From assembly GCF_013870525.1 (NCBI RefSeq), contig NZ_JACBXD010000053.1, forward strand, positions 1 through 54,735: DNA of 54,735 bases. The letters are read 5' to 3'. Position 1 is the first letter of the stretch; every line of letters starts with the position of its first letter. Of the stretch, positions 1 to 8,120 are shown piece after piece. The stretch is from Amycolatopsis pittospori (GTDB lineage Bacteria; Actinomycetota; Actinomycetes; Mycobacteriales; Pseudonocardiaceae). The notes under the pieces were generated by a model. That model had not been told where the DNA came from and did no database searches. It saw only the letters and a program-made list of their open reading frames with translations. The position numbers and the translations under genes were made by a program.

Positions 1-962
1 CCCATGTTCCCCGGCGTCGATCCACCCGGCCCGAACCCGCCACCAGGCCCGAAACCGCCGCTGAACCCGCCACTGCCAGGCCCGAAACCGCTACCGCCGC
101 CGGGCCCACCGCTGCCTGGACCCACACCGGGCCCGAAGTTGGGCGGCCGGAACTCGCCGGGACGCATCCCGGGCGGGGTCTTCACCGAAGAGAGATCGGT
201 CCCGTCATTCGGCCGCCGAAGCGGCTGCGGCTGCGGGGCCTGCGGCATCCGAGGCGGCTGCGGCGGCACGACCGGCGGCCGCGGCGCCTGATACCCCTCG
301 GCCCCCGGAGGCGCGCTGTACGAACTCGGCCCACCGGTGTACCCGCCACCAGGGCCACCGTGCCTTCCCGGGTGGCCACCCGAGTCCCCGCCACTGAAAC
401 CGCTGACCTTGGTCTGCCCGGGATCCACCGGATCCGGCGTGATCGGCCCTGCGGAGACGTTCGGATCATGTGCTGCCGGGTAAACCGGCGCGAGAGACTG
501 CTGCCGAGGCTGCGTGCTCTGGTAGTACGGCTCGTAGATCTCGACGTTGTGCTTGGTGTCCGCGTCGAACTTGGCCGCCGCGATCTCGTCGTCACTGGCG
601 CCGATGGACACGATGTCCTCCGGCCCGCTGTCCCCCGCGCGCTCCTTCTCGACCGGCCGCACGTTTCCGCGCGTGTAGTGGAAGGAGCCGTTCTGGTCGT
701 ACATCGACTGACGGGCGCGGTTCATGTTCTCGCCCGCGACCTTGGAGGTCGCGATGAGCGGGGCCAGTCCTGCTGCTCCGCTTTCGGCGGCTTTTCCCTT
801 CCAGAAGGAAGAGAGCGCCGTCTGGCTGGACTCCATGGACTTGCTCAGGTCTTCGTGGATGACCATCAGTTTGTGCGATGACACCTGCGCCCTGTCGAGG
901 GACTCGGTGGTTGCGGGGTTGGCGTTGAGCTTCGTGAAGATCTCCCAACCGCTGTAGGTCAT
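1..962 (-). CDS. WXG/PPE-like secreted protein with Gly/Pro-rich tail (partial, runs off the left edge)
   Basis: Translating the minus strand from the ATG at 962-960 gives a protein beginning MTYSGWEIFTKLNANPATTE that stays open to base 1, about 320 residues with the C terminus missing. The first ~110 residues look alpha-helical and contain a W-x-G turn (SFWKGKAAESGAAG) typical of PPE/WXG100 substrates of ESX (type VII) secretion. A linker follows, then a Pro-rich stretch and a Gly/Phe/Pro repeat tail (GGFGPGGGFGPG type). It lies 3 bp downstream of the DUF3558 lipoprotein gene, so the two are probably co-transcribed. ESX export is inferred from the motif; no ESX machinery genes are visible here. 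Confidence 0.75.
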   Translation of the reverse strand, partial: MTYSGWEIFTKLNANPATTESLDRAQVSSHKLMVIHEDLSKSMESSQTALSSFWKGKAAESGAAGLAPLIATSKVAGENMNRARQSMYDQNGSFHYTRGNVRPVEKERAGDSGPEDIVSIGASDDEIAAAKFDADTKHNVEIYEPYYQSTQPRQQSLAPVYPAAHDPNVSAGPITPDPVDPGQTKVSGFSGGDSGGHPGRHGGPGGGYTGGPSSYSAPPGAEGYQAPRPPVVPPQPPRMPQAPQPQPLRRPNDGTDLSSVKTPPGMRPGEFRPPNFGPGVGPGSGGPGGGSGFGPGSGGFSGGFGPGGGFGPGGSTPGNM

Positions 963-965
963 GGC

Positions 966-1571
966 CTACGCCCCCTTGAGGTTCTTGATCGCCGTGGATG
1001 CAAGTTCGGTGGCCATCCCGCAGGGATCGGAGAAGGAAGAGTGACTCGAGGAGAGCAGCGGTATGACGGTATAGACGAGGTCGTTACGAATACCTACAGC
1101 AAGCGTGCAGGTTCCTTTTCCTTCGCCGCCATTGGAGTAAATGACAGCCGGATATCCATCAATGGGGGCAACCGGCTTGAAGGTGGTTAGGCCGCCAGTC
1201 GCGTTCTGTGCATATAACGCGCTCAGGCCGTCCTTGTTGCCCGTCGTGAGTCCGGCACTGACGGTGTTCGGTGATTCTTGGAAGACCCAGTTACACGCAT
1301 TGCCCATGGTCAATTGTTCCGGCCCGGAACGCTTGACCTTTCCGCCGATTGCTTCTATTTCAGCGGCGGAGATCGCACTGCACGGGTCGGTCTCGACCTT
1401 CGAAGTGTTGGTGATCGGTTGAGTCACAGCCGGCGCTCCGTCGGAGGGCAGACCGGTTGACGAGGGAGCGCTGGTGGGTACCGGATTGCCGGGCTTCTGA
1501 TCACTGCAGCCGGCGAGCAAGGCAATCGAACCTAGCGTTGCGATGGTGATGACCGTGGCCTTGCGTCGCAT
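966..1571 (-). CDS. DUF3558-type lipoprotein
   Basis: The protein has 201 residues. A lipoprotein signal peptide (MRRKATVITIATLGSIALLAGCSD) has a clear LLAGC lipobox, followed by a Pro/Ser/Thr-rich linker. The folded domain has conserved cysteines (DPCSAIS, NACNW, GTCTLAV, DPCGMA) and ends in a helix, the layout of DUF3558 proteins common in Pseudonocardiaceae and mycobacteria. A longer in-frame start exists, but the ATG at 1571 overlaps the upstream stop (ATGA) and begins exactly at the signal peptide. Its role is unknown. Position between a small Pro-rich protein and a PPE-like protein suggests an envelope or ESX-associated function; that is inference. Confidence 0.82.
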   Translation of the reverse strand: MRRKATVITIATLGSIALLAGCSDQKPGNPVPTSAPSSTGLPSDGAPAVTQPITNTSKVETDPCSAISAAEIEAIGGKVKRSGPEQLTMGNACNWVFQESPNTVSAGLTTGNKDGLSALYAQNATGGLTTFKPVAPIDGYPAVIYSNGGEGKGTCTLAVGIRNDLVYTVIPLLSSSHSSFSDPCGMATELASTAIKNLKGA

Positions 1572-2080
1572 CAGTCGATCTTTCCAATCTGGCGGAGCGT
1601 ATCGATCGCCGCCTGGTCTTGCTCTTGGTAAGCCGTTCGGATCTTCCGGAGTGTCTCGAGGTAAGCAACTGTGTACTGGCGGGCCCCCTCGAGAAAGACC
1701 TGGTACGACCGGCCGGAGTTGATCGCGGCGGTCGTGTAGCCCTCGCTTCCGACCTCGGCACCAGGCGGCTTGATCTGGGTAAGCCACTCGGCCTCGGTCT
1801 TCGCCCGGCCGAAGTTGTTCTCGATGCACTCTTCGAGGGATTTGATCACCGCGTCCATGGCTTCAGGGTCGAATTCCCAGCCACCGTTCGCCGAGGCGGA
1901 CGCGAAGTCGGCCTTGGCCTGCCCGCCGCCCAGCTCGCCATAGTTCGGCGGCGGGCCCGGCGGTGGCGGTGCCGCGGCGGCGCCCGGGATCAGCCCCGAG
2001 CCCGGCGGCGGCGCCGACGGTGGCGTCGTCGAGTTCACCTGGTTGAAGACCCCTTGAGGGCCGCTTCCCGGTCCTGTCAT
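1571..2080 (-). CDS. Small Pro-rich N-terminus/helical protein of the ESX-like cluster
   Basis: The protein has 169 residues. The first ~50 are Pro/Gly/Ala-rich and low in complexity; the rest (FDPEAMDAVIKSLEECIENN onward) is predicted helical with no signal peptide or membrane segment. Start choice is supported by GGAGGCACGAG directly before the ATG at 2080. It is the first gene of a three-gene minus operon with the DUF3558 lipoprotein (4-bp overlap) and the PPE-like protein. The helical part could be an ESX-type helical hairpin partner, but no WXG motif is visible. I do not recognise the family with certainty. Confidence 0.7.
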   Translation of the reverse strand: MTGPGSGPQGVFNQVNSTTPPSAPPPGSGLIPGAAAAPPPPGPPPNYGELGGGQAKADFASASANGGWEFDPEAMDAVIKSLEECIENNFGRAKTEAEWLTQIKPPGAEVGSEGYTTAAINSGRSYQVFLEGARQYTVAYLETLRKIRTAYQEQDQAAIDTLRQIGKID

Positions 2081-2556
2081 CTCGTGCCTCCCCGCACGGG
2101 CCGCGATGGGGGCGCGACCTACCCGTAGTTCACCTCTGACTCCAACCGGTGACGATAGCAGCAGGTAAACCGCCGATCAGCCCCTTCGTGAAAGATCACC
2201 GCCGAAAGATGGGCAGGCGGTGTGGTTTGTCCTGAACAGCCGTTTTGGTGCCGCGAGCAGTAAATCCTTCGGAGGTTCTGATCGCCGCAGGACTCTGTTC
2301 AGCTCGCGCCTCTCCGCACGGGCCACGATGCGCGCGGCCTACCCGTAGTCATCTCTGACTTCGCTGAGTGACCATGGCGGCGAGTCATTCGCCCCGCGGC
2401 GGGTTCGGCGAAGAGTGCTGGTCCGGAACCTCGGCGGCTGTTCTGCCGTCGTAACCAGATGGCAGGTTCCGGTCTACTGCCCAGGGCCCCTTGCGAACCC
2501 CCTGCGTGATCGGCTTCGCTTGGGGCAGGGGAACGACGGGGGAGGGAAGCGAAACG
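2081..2556. other. Gene-free gap with a duplicated ~75-bp segment
   Basis: No convincing gene lies in this 476-bp divergent gap. Bases 2077-2153, which hold the RBS and leader of the gene starting at 2080, are repeated in the same orientation at 2299-2372. By eye about four of five bases are identical, including the shared blocks CGCACGGGCC and CCTACCCGTAGT. The second copy has no open frame behind it. Confidence 0.6.
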
Positions 2557-4902
2557 ATGCCGGGCTTTCGGCGCAACAACGGGCCGCGTGATCCGGGGGA
2601 GGGCGAGCCGAACGGCGATTCGACCCTTCCTCCGCTGGACCCGTTCGATCCGAACCCCGACAAGCGGTACGAGGTCCCGGCGTCCGAGCTGATGAAGCCG
2701 GGCACGACGGGTCTGCTGCGGTGGCGCCGCCAGGCGACCAACGCGCCGATCGTGCAGGTCGAGGACGCGTACATCACCGGGACGCTCGATCTGCGCGCCG
2801 CCGACATCAAGTACCTGTTCCGGTTCGAGCGTTGCCGGTTCGAGCATCCGCCGGACGTCCGCGAGGCGCATCTGCTCGGGCTCGTGTTCCGCAAGTGCTG
2901 GCTGCCCGGACTCAAGGCGCGCAACCTCCGTACCCGTAACGACGTCCGCCTGATTCGCAGTGTCGTGCAAGTGGACGGCGACAGCGAGATCGAGGAGACC
3001 ACGGTCCAGCGTGGTGACGATCGCGAGCGCGGGATGCCGAACGCGGCGGTCAACCTCACCGACGCTGTCATCGAGGGTTCGGTCGTGCTGACCCGCACGG
3101 TGATCACCCATCCGCGCGGCAAGGCGATCCAGGCCGATCGGGTCAACATCGTCGGCGCGCTGCTGGCGTATCGACTGGTGGCCAACGGAGAAGTCCGCAT
3201 ACCTGGTATGCGAGCGGGCGGTAACGTCAACTTCTCCGGGGCGACGCTGAACAACCGGGACGGCTTCGCGCTCAACGGGAACGGTATCCACATCGGTGGC
3301 AGCCTGTTGTGCGAGGTGGACAACTACGGGCCGGCCTCGCAGCGGAAACGCTTCTCCGCCAGTGGGATCATGTTCCTGCCGAGCGCCACTGTGGACAGTG
3401 ACATCGTGATGCGGGAGGCCAAGCTCTCGGTGAACCAGTCCGGGACGATCGTCGTGGACGCCTGGAAATCGAACGACCCGTACATCGATCCGCGGCCGGC
3501 GTTGGTCGCGGATCGCCTGTCCGTCAATGGAAACCTCGAACTGAGCGACGGTCTGCAGGCGACCGGGACGTTGCGGATGGTCAATGCGCGGATCGGCGGT
3601 TCGCTGCGGCTGGCGGGTGCCGAGGTCCAGGTCGTGCGTGGACAGAGCATTCCGTATTACGACCGCGCGATCCATCTCGACGGGACCACGATCGGCGGCG
3701 ACATCGAGGCGACGAGTCTGCGGGTGCCGTCCGGTCAGTTGCGGATGGCCGACATCACCGTCGGCGGCAACGTGCTGGCCTGGAACTCGATGTTCCTGCA
3801 CCCGCGTCGTGACGTCTTTTCCGCGCGGCGCGCGAAGATCGCGGGCAACTTCCAGCTCACCGACGCCACGGTCCAGGGAACGCTGCGGCTGCAGGGCGCC
3901 GAGGTCGGCGGCAGCGTGAACCTGTTCGGTACCAGCCTGACCGAACCCGGCGCACGCACGAACACCAGTTACTCGCTGGACGTCCGCACCGCGCGGATCG
4001 GACGGGACCTCGTGCTCACCGAGAACAAGGAACGTCCGTTCGTCGCGCAGGGCGGGGTCAACCTCGACGGCGCGCAGGTCGCGCGGCGGGTCGATTTCCG
4101 CGGTGCGCGGCTCGGTTCCTTGCCGCAGCACGGGATCGCGCTCGACGGCAGCGACGTTTCGGCCGACGAGTTCCTGCTGACCCCGGCCACTCCGCCGGAC
4201 GGCCGGATCGTGCTGCGGCGCGCGCATTGCGGGACGCTGGGTGACAACGAGGCGTTCTGGGCATCCGCTGCGGGGATCGAGCTGGAGGATTTCCGCTACG
4301 ACGCGCTGCAGGAGGACATCGCCCTCGACGACGACCGGGCGATCGACCATCGGATCGTGTTGTTGCGCAAGGCGATGGACGGCTACCGGCCTGGACCTTA
4401 CGACCAGCTGGCGGCGACGCTGCGCGCGTCCGGTAATGAAGAGCACGCCTCCACGGTGCTGCTGAAGAAGCAGCAGTTCCGCTACGTGGCGCTCGCGAAG
4501 GGCTTCAAGTTCTTCGGCCCCGGTGTACACGTGTGGAGCTGGCTGCAACGGTCGATGGTCGGCTACGGCTTCCGCCCGGTGCGCGCGCTCGGCTGGCTGC
4601 TGACGCTGCTCGTGCTGGGCAGCCTGTATTTCGGACTCGGCGTCGACGACTGCATCACCAACCCCAACCTCACCGTGAGCGGGCCTAGGTGCCTGGTCAA
4701 CCAGGACGACACGGGGTTGCAGTGGAACCCGGTGCTGTACACGATCGACCTGCTGGTCCCGATCGTCGACTTCGGCAACAAGTCGCGCTGGTACATGCAC
4801 GGGATGGACAACTGGGTTGCGGCCGGGTTCACCGCGTCGGGCTGGGTGCTGGCGACGACGGTCGCGGCCGGCATAAGTCGCATGCTCCGCCGGGACAACT
4901 AG
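2557..4902 (+). CDS. Beta-helix repeat membrane protein (databases often call such proteins membrane-associated oxidoreductase)
   Basis: The protein has 781 residues. GGAGG at 2541-2545 precedes the ATG at 2557, so the in-frame ATG at 2491 was not used. Residues ~60-580 are built of short repeats of the form ARIGGSLRLAGAEV (x-[AV]-x-I-x-G-[DN/S]-[LV]-x-L), as in right-handed beta-helix or pentapeptide-like folds. The tail has a conserved-looking segment (GPYDQLAATLRASGNEEHAS) and then membrane helices around ALGWLLTLLVLGSLYFGLG and near the C terminus (WVLATTVAAGI). I see no nucleotide-binding or redox motif, so any oxidoreductase label is unsupported. Likely membrane-anchored with a large cytoplasmic beta-solenoid; function unknown. 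Confidence 0.78.
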   Translation: MPGFRRNNGPRDPGEGEPNGDSTLPPLDPFDPNPDKRYEVPASELMKPGTTGLLRWRRQATNAPIVQVEDAYITGTLDLRAADIKYLFRFERCRFEHPPDVREAHLLGLVFRKCWLPGLKARNLRTRNDVRLIRSVVQVDGDSEIEETTVQRGDDRERGMPNAAVNLTDAVIEGSVVLTRTVITHPRGKAIQADRVNIVGALLAYRLVANGEVRIPGMRAGGNVNFSGATLNNRDGFALNGNGIHIGGSLLCEVDNYGPASQRKRFSASGIMFLPSATVDSDIVMREAKLSVNQSGTIVVDAWKSNDPYIDPRPALVADRLSVNGNLELSDGLQATGTLRMVNARIGGSLRLAGAEVQVVRGQSIPYYDRAIHLDGTTIGGDIEATSLRVPSGQLRMADITVGGNVLAWNSMFLHPRRDVFSARRAKIAGNFQLTDATVQGTLRLQGAEVGGSVNLFGTSLTEPGARTNTSYSLDVRTARIGRDLVLTENKERPFVAQGGVNLDGAQVARRVDFRGARLGSLPQHGIALDGSDVSADEFLLTPATPPDGRIVLRRAHCGTLGDNEAFWASAAGIELEDFRYDALQEDIALDDDRAIDHRIVLLRKAMDGYRPGPYDQLAATLRASGNEEHASTVLLKKQQFRYVALAKGFKFFGPGVHVWSWLQRSMVGYGFRPVRALGWLLTLLVLGSLYFGLGVDDCITNPNLTVSGPRCLVNQDDTGLQWNPVLYTIDLLVPIVDFGNKSRWYMHGMDNWVAAGFTASGWVLATTVAAGISRMLRRDN

Positions 4903-4910
4903 AGGTATTT

Positions 4911-4937
4911 CACATACCCTCAGTACGGAGGTATGTG
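4911..4937 (+). promoter_or_regulatory. 8-bp perfect inverted repeat over the RBS of the SRPBCC gene
   Basis: CACATACC (4911-4918) and GGTATGTG (4930-4937) are perfect inverted repeats with an 11-bp spacer. The right arm includes part of the GGAGG ribosome binding site and abuts the ATG at 4938. It can act as an operator at DNA level or as an RNA hairpin that hides the RBS. Confidence 0.55.
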
Positions 4938-5402
4938 ATGACGGAACCCAGCGCCACCGGCAAGATCGCGATCGCCGCCCCGCCCGAGAAGGTGTACGCC
5001 CTGGTCAGCGACCCGGGCGCGCTCGCAGGGATGGCCGAGGAGTACGAAGGGCACCGTTGGGTCGGCGCCGCGGAGGGCGTCGCCGTTGGCGCGAAGTTCC
5101 GCGGCCGCAACCGTCGTGGGATCCGGCGCTGGAGCACGCTCTCGACGATCACCGACGCCGACGAGGGCAAGCGGTTCGCGTTCGAGGTGACCACCGTCGC
5201 CGGGCTCCCCGTCGCGCGCTGGCAGTACGACATCGAGGAGTCGGGCGACGGCTGTGTGGCCGTGGAAAGCACGTGGGACCGGCGGCCGGGTTGGCTCCGC
5301 GGGCCGACGTCGCTGTTCACCGGGGTCTGGAAGCGGGACGACGCCAACCGGGCGAACATCGCCGCGACGCTGGCCCGGCTGAAGGCCGCCGCCGAGTCCT
5401 GA
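4938..5402 (+). CDS. SRPBCC (START/Bet v1-like) family protein
   Basis: The protein has 154 residues with the helix-grip pattern of polyketide-cyclase/START-like proteins: an N-terminal strand with APPEKVYALVSDPGALAGM, then alternating strands (RWSTLSTIT, FAFEVTTVAG, ARWQYDIEE, CVAVESTWDR) and a long C-terminal helix (ANIAATLARLKAAAE). These proteins bind hydrophobic ligands in a central cavity; the ligand cannot be read from sequence. The ATG at 4938 follows GGAGG and fits the domain start; longer upstream reading frames overlap the previous gene and are rejected. It lies 35 bp after the beta-helix gene and may share its transcript. Confidence 0.85.
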   Translation: MTEPSATGKIAIAAPPEKVYALVSDPGALAGMAEEYEGHRWVGAAEGVAVGAKFRGRNRRGIRRWSTLSTITDADEGKRFAFEVTTVAGLPVARWQYDIEESGDGCVAVESTWDRRPGWLRGPTSLFTGVWKRDDANRANIAATLARLKAAAES

Positions 5403-5436
5403 CGCTTACCACCGGCGGCCCGGATCGCGAAAAGAG

Positions 5437-5454
5437 CAAGGGACCTTTGCTATC
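5437..5454. terminator. Short hairpin after the SRPBCC gene
   Basis: AGCAAGGGACCTTTGCT forms an imperfect inverted repeat (AGCAA/TTGCT outer arms) in the gap between convergent genes. It is a plausible weak terminator without a T-run. Confidence 0.35.
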
Positions 5455-5528
5455 GCCGGGGCCGCATTTGGTGACGCCCGATTCCCGAAGCGACCACATG
5501 TAGTGCCCCGAACCCGCAACCTCAAGGC

Positions 5529-5545
5529 ATGAACGGTCCGTTCAT
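5529..5545. repeat. 17-bp palindrome ATGAACGG-T-CCGTTCAT at the end of the SMI1 gene
   Basis: This perfect palindrome with a 1-bp centre overlaps the stop codon of the minus-strand SMI1/KNR4 gene. The same outer word, ATGAACGG, begins the larger hairpin at 20266. Confidence 0.6.
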
Positions 5546-6111
5546 TCCACGAACCGCGACCAGAACTCGATCTGCCGCGGACCGCCCGGCGGAGGTGGGC
5601 CCAGCGGCTGGTCGCAGAAGTCGTGTTGCAGGTATCCGCGCAGGTCATAGCCGTAGTAGACGATGTCGGTCTGGTACACCGAAAGCACCGGATATCCCGT
5701 GCTCCCGGCTATCCCCGGCAGGTAGCGGTGGCCGCAGACCGGCACGAGCTGCGGCACAAGCGCCAGATGCGAACGCGCTCGCGCGAGGGCGTCGGCCAGG
5801 TCGATCGGCCGCATGCCCCAGTCCGGTGACCAGAAGCTGTTGTGTTCGATGTCGTAGAGCACCCCGTCGACCGGCCAGTCCAGCCGTTTCCGCAGCTGTT
5901 CGGGGTTGCCGCAGCGCCAATCCGGCCAGCGGTCGCCGATCGGCACACCGGCGGCGAGGAAGGTCCGGTGATCGGCGGCGAACCGGAAGCCGAAGCGTGC
6001 TTCGACATCGTCGAGCTCGGCCTCGCTCAACCCGGGACGCACGGGTTCGGCCAAGCTCGCCTGGAGGTCATGTGCCTCCTTTAGGGTGAAGGCGGGCTCA
6101 ACTGTGGACAT
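5542..6111 (-). CDS. SMI1/KNR4 family protein
   Basis: The protein has 189 residues. The segment GLSEAELDDVEARFGFRFAA, followed by DHRTFLAAGVPIGDRWPDW, is the classic SMI1/KNR4 (SUKH) N-terminal pattern. Later parts (LVPVCGHRYLP, VLSVYQTDIVYYGYDL) also match the SUKH fold. SUKH proteins are often immunity proteins against polymorphic toxins, but many standalone copies have no toxin beside them, and none is visible here. No signal peptide or membrane segment. The gene is divergent from the NHL-thioredoxin gene. Confidence 0.8.
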   Translation of the reverse strand: MSTVEPAFTLKEAHDLQASLAEPVRPGLSEAELDDVEARFGFRFAADHRTFLAAGVPIGDRWPDWRCGNPEQLRKRLDWPVDGVLYDIEHNSFWSPDWGMRPIDLADALARARSHLALVPQLVPVCGHRYLPGIAGSTGYPVLSVYQTDIVYYGYDLRGYLQHDFCDQPLGPPPPGGPRQIEFWSRFVE

Positions 6112-6274
6112 GTGTTCGAGCCTAAGTCGCGCAACGCGGAGGCGCCTTCTCTTTTAACGCCGTGCCCACGCCGCGCCCTCATCACCCACATGAGGCTCCT
6201 CCCCCGGGGTGAGCTCGCCCTCTCAACGCCTGGACCTCGGAACAGAGCGGCTCCGGGTGTAGTTCACTCATGTC

Positions 6275-8110
6275 GTGACTTCTCCACGAACGCAGTCCCG
6301 CGTGCGGGCTCCCGAGCTCGCTGGTGACGTGTGGCTCAACACCGGTGGCGAGCGGCTCACGCTCGCCGGGTTGCGCGGCCGCGTAGTGCTGCTGGACTTC
6401 TGGACCAGCGGCTGCGTCAACTGCCTGCACGTGCTGGACGAGCTGCGCCCGCTGGAGGCCGAGTTCGCCGACGTCCTGGTGACCGTCGGCGTGCATTCGC
6501 CCAAGTTCCAGCACGAGGGCGAGGCGGCCGCGATCGAGGCGGCGGTGCGCCGCTACGAGGTGCATCACCCGGTGCTGAACGACCCGCAGATGGCCACTTG
6601 GTCGCAGTACGCGGTCAAGGCCTGGCCGACGCTGGTCGTCGTGGACCCCGAGGGTTACGTCGTCCACGTCGCCGCCGGTGAGGGGCACGCCGAGGCGTTG
6701 CGCCGGGTGATCGCCGACCTCGTCGCGACGCACGAGGCCAAGGGCACGCTGCGACGCGGTGGCAGCCCGTACGTGCCGGCCGAGGAGCAGCGCGCCGAGC
6801 TGCGCTTCCCGAGCAAGGCCGTCACCACCGCGGAAGGCCGCATCCTGGTCGCCGACACCGGCAACCACTCCATCGTCGAATTCGCTTCCGACGGTGAGAC
6901 GATCATCCGCCGGTTCGGCAGCGGCGAGCGCGGCGCGCAGGACGGGCCGTTCGATCTGGCGACCTTCACCGAACCGGCCGGGATCACCCTGCTGCCGTAC
7001 GAGGTCGCGGAGCGCGCCGGCTATCACGCCGTCGTCGCCGATACGGCCGGTCACCGGCTGCGCGGTATCGACCTGATCACCGGCGAGGTCAGCACGGTCG
7101 CCGGCACCGGCCGTCAGTGGCGCGACGGCGTCGACACCGGCAAGGCGCTCGACATCGATCTCACCAGCCCCTGGGACGTCGCCTGGTGGGGTCCGGCTGG
7201 CGGGGTCGTGGTCGCCATGGCGGGTAACCACACGCTGAGCGTGTTCGAGCCGGTCTCGGGCACCATCCGCCGCTTCGCCGGGACGACAGTCGAGGGCCTG
7301 AAGGACGGCGACGTCCACGAAGCGTTCTTCGCGCAGACGTCCGGTCTCACGCCGGACGGCCGGAAGCTGTGGCTCGCCGACGCGGAAACGTCCGCGCTGC
7401 GCTGGATCCAGCCCGAGGGCGAGTCGTTCACCGTGCACACCGCGGTCGGCGTCGACCTGTTCTCCTTCGGTCACGTCGACGGCCTGGCGGAGGAGGCGCT
7501 CCTGCAGCATCCGCTCGGCCTCGCCGTGCTGCCCGGCGACACGATCGCGATCGCCGACACCTACAACGGCGCGATCCGCCGCTACGACCCGCTCACCCGC
7601 CGGGTGACCACGCTCGCGACCGGGCTCGCCGAGCCTTCGGGGCTGCTGGTGCACGACGGCGAACTGCTGGTCGTCGAGTCCGCCGGGAGCAAGATCGGGC
7701 CGGTGCCGCTCGGCGAGCGGGTCGTCGCCGGGGACGCGCACGCGGTCCGCCGCCCGCCGACCGTGCTGGCGCCGGGTGAGCTGGAGTTCTCCGTCGTCTT
7801 CACCCCGCCGCCCGGTGAGAAGCTCGACGACCGTTTCGGTCCGTCGACGCGGCTGGAGATCAGCGCGTCGCCGCCGGAGCTGCTCGCCGACGGCGCGGGC
7901 GTGGGCACCGATCTGTTCCGCAAGATCCGCTTCGCCGAGGGCGTCACCGAAGGCGTGTTGCAGGTCGTGGCGCAGGCCGCGAGCTGCGATGACGGCGGCG
8001 AGCATCCGGCGTGCCGGATCACCCGGCAGGACTGGGGCGTGCCGGTGCGCTTCCAAAACGGCGGAGAAAGCGCGCTCAGCCTGGTCATGGCCGGGGATCC
8101 GGGTAAGTAG
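6275..8110 (+). CDS. Thioredoxin-like/NHL-repeat protein (NHLRC2-like)
   Basis: The protein has 611 residues in three parts. Residues ~10-165 form a thioredoxin/AhpC-TSA-like domain with a C-x-x-C site (WTSGCVNCLHV) and the cis-Pro region AWPTLVVVD. Residues ~175-480 hold NHL beta-propeller repeats (ILVADTGNHSIVEF, VVADTAGHRLRGID, IAIADTYNGAIRRY). A C-terminal beta-sandwich (LEFSVVFTPPPGEKLDDRF) resembles DsbD-like domains. The same architecture occurs in animal NHLRC2. No signal peptide, so probably cytosolic, with an unknown thiol-redox role. The GTG at 6275 is chosen because the domain begins just after it; the RBS is weak. Confidence 0.85.
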   Translation: MTSPRTQSRVRAPELAGDVWLNTGGERLTLAGLRGRVVLLDFWTSGCVNCLHVLDELRPLEAEFADVLVTVGVHSPKFQHEGEAAAIEAAVRRYEVHHPVLNDPQMATWSQYAVKAWPTLVVVDPEGYVVHVAAGEGHAEALRRVIADLVATHEAKGTLRRGGSPYVPAEEQRAELRFPSKAVTTAEGRILVADTGNHSIVEFASDGETIIRRFGSGERGAQDGPFDLATFTEPAGITLLPYEVAERAGYHAVVADTAGHRLRGIDLITGEVSTVAGTGRQWRDGVDTGKALDIDLTSPWDVAWWGPAGGVVVAMAGNHTLSVFEPVSGTIRRFAGTTVEGLKDGDVHEAFFAQTSGLTPDGRKLWLADAETSALRWIQPEGESFTVHTAVGVDLFSFGHVDGLAEEALLQHPLGLAVLPGDTIAIADTYNGAIRRYDPLTRRVTTLATGLAEPSGLLVHDGELLVVESAGSKIGPVPLGERVVAGDAHAVRRPPTVLAPGELEFSVVFTPPPGEKLDDRFGPSTRLEISASPPELLADGAGVGTDLFRKIRFAEGVTEGVLQVVAQAASCDDGGEHPACRITRQDWGVPVRFQNGGESALSLVMAGDPGK

Positions 8111-8120
8111 AGTCGTATCC

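Noticed and set aside
4..291. Pro-rich 95-residue frame on the plus strand
   Set aside because: Mirror of the Gly/Pro tail of the PPE-like protein on the other strand.
2299..4800. 833-residue open frame on the minus strand
   Set aside because: It lies fully opposite the beta-helix gene, is Arg/Pro/Asp-rich with no domain, and reflects GC-rich codon positions of the real gene.
6182..8056. 624-residue open frame on the minus strand
   Set aside because: Antisense shadow of the NHL-thioredoxin gene; low-complexity composition and no RBS.
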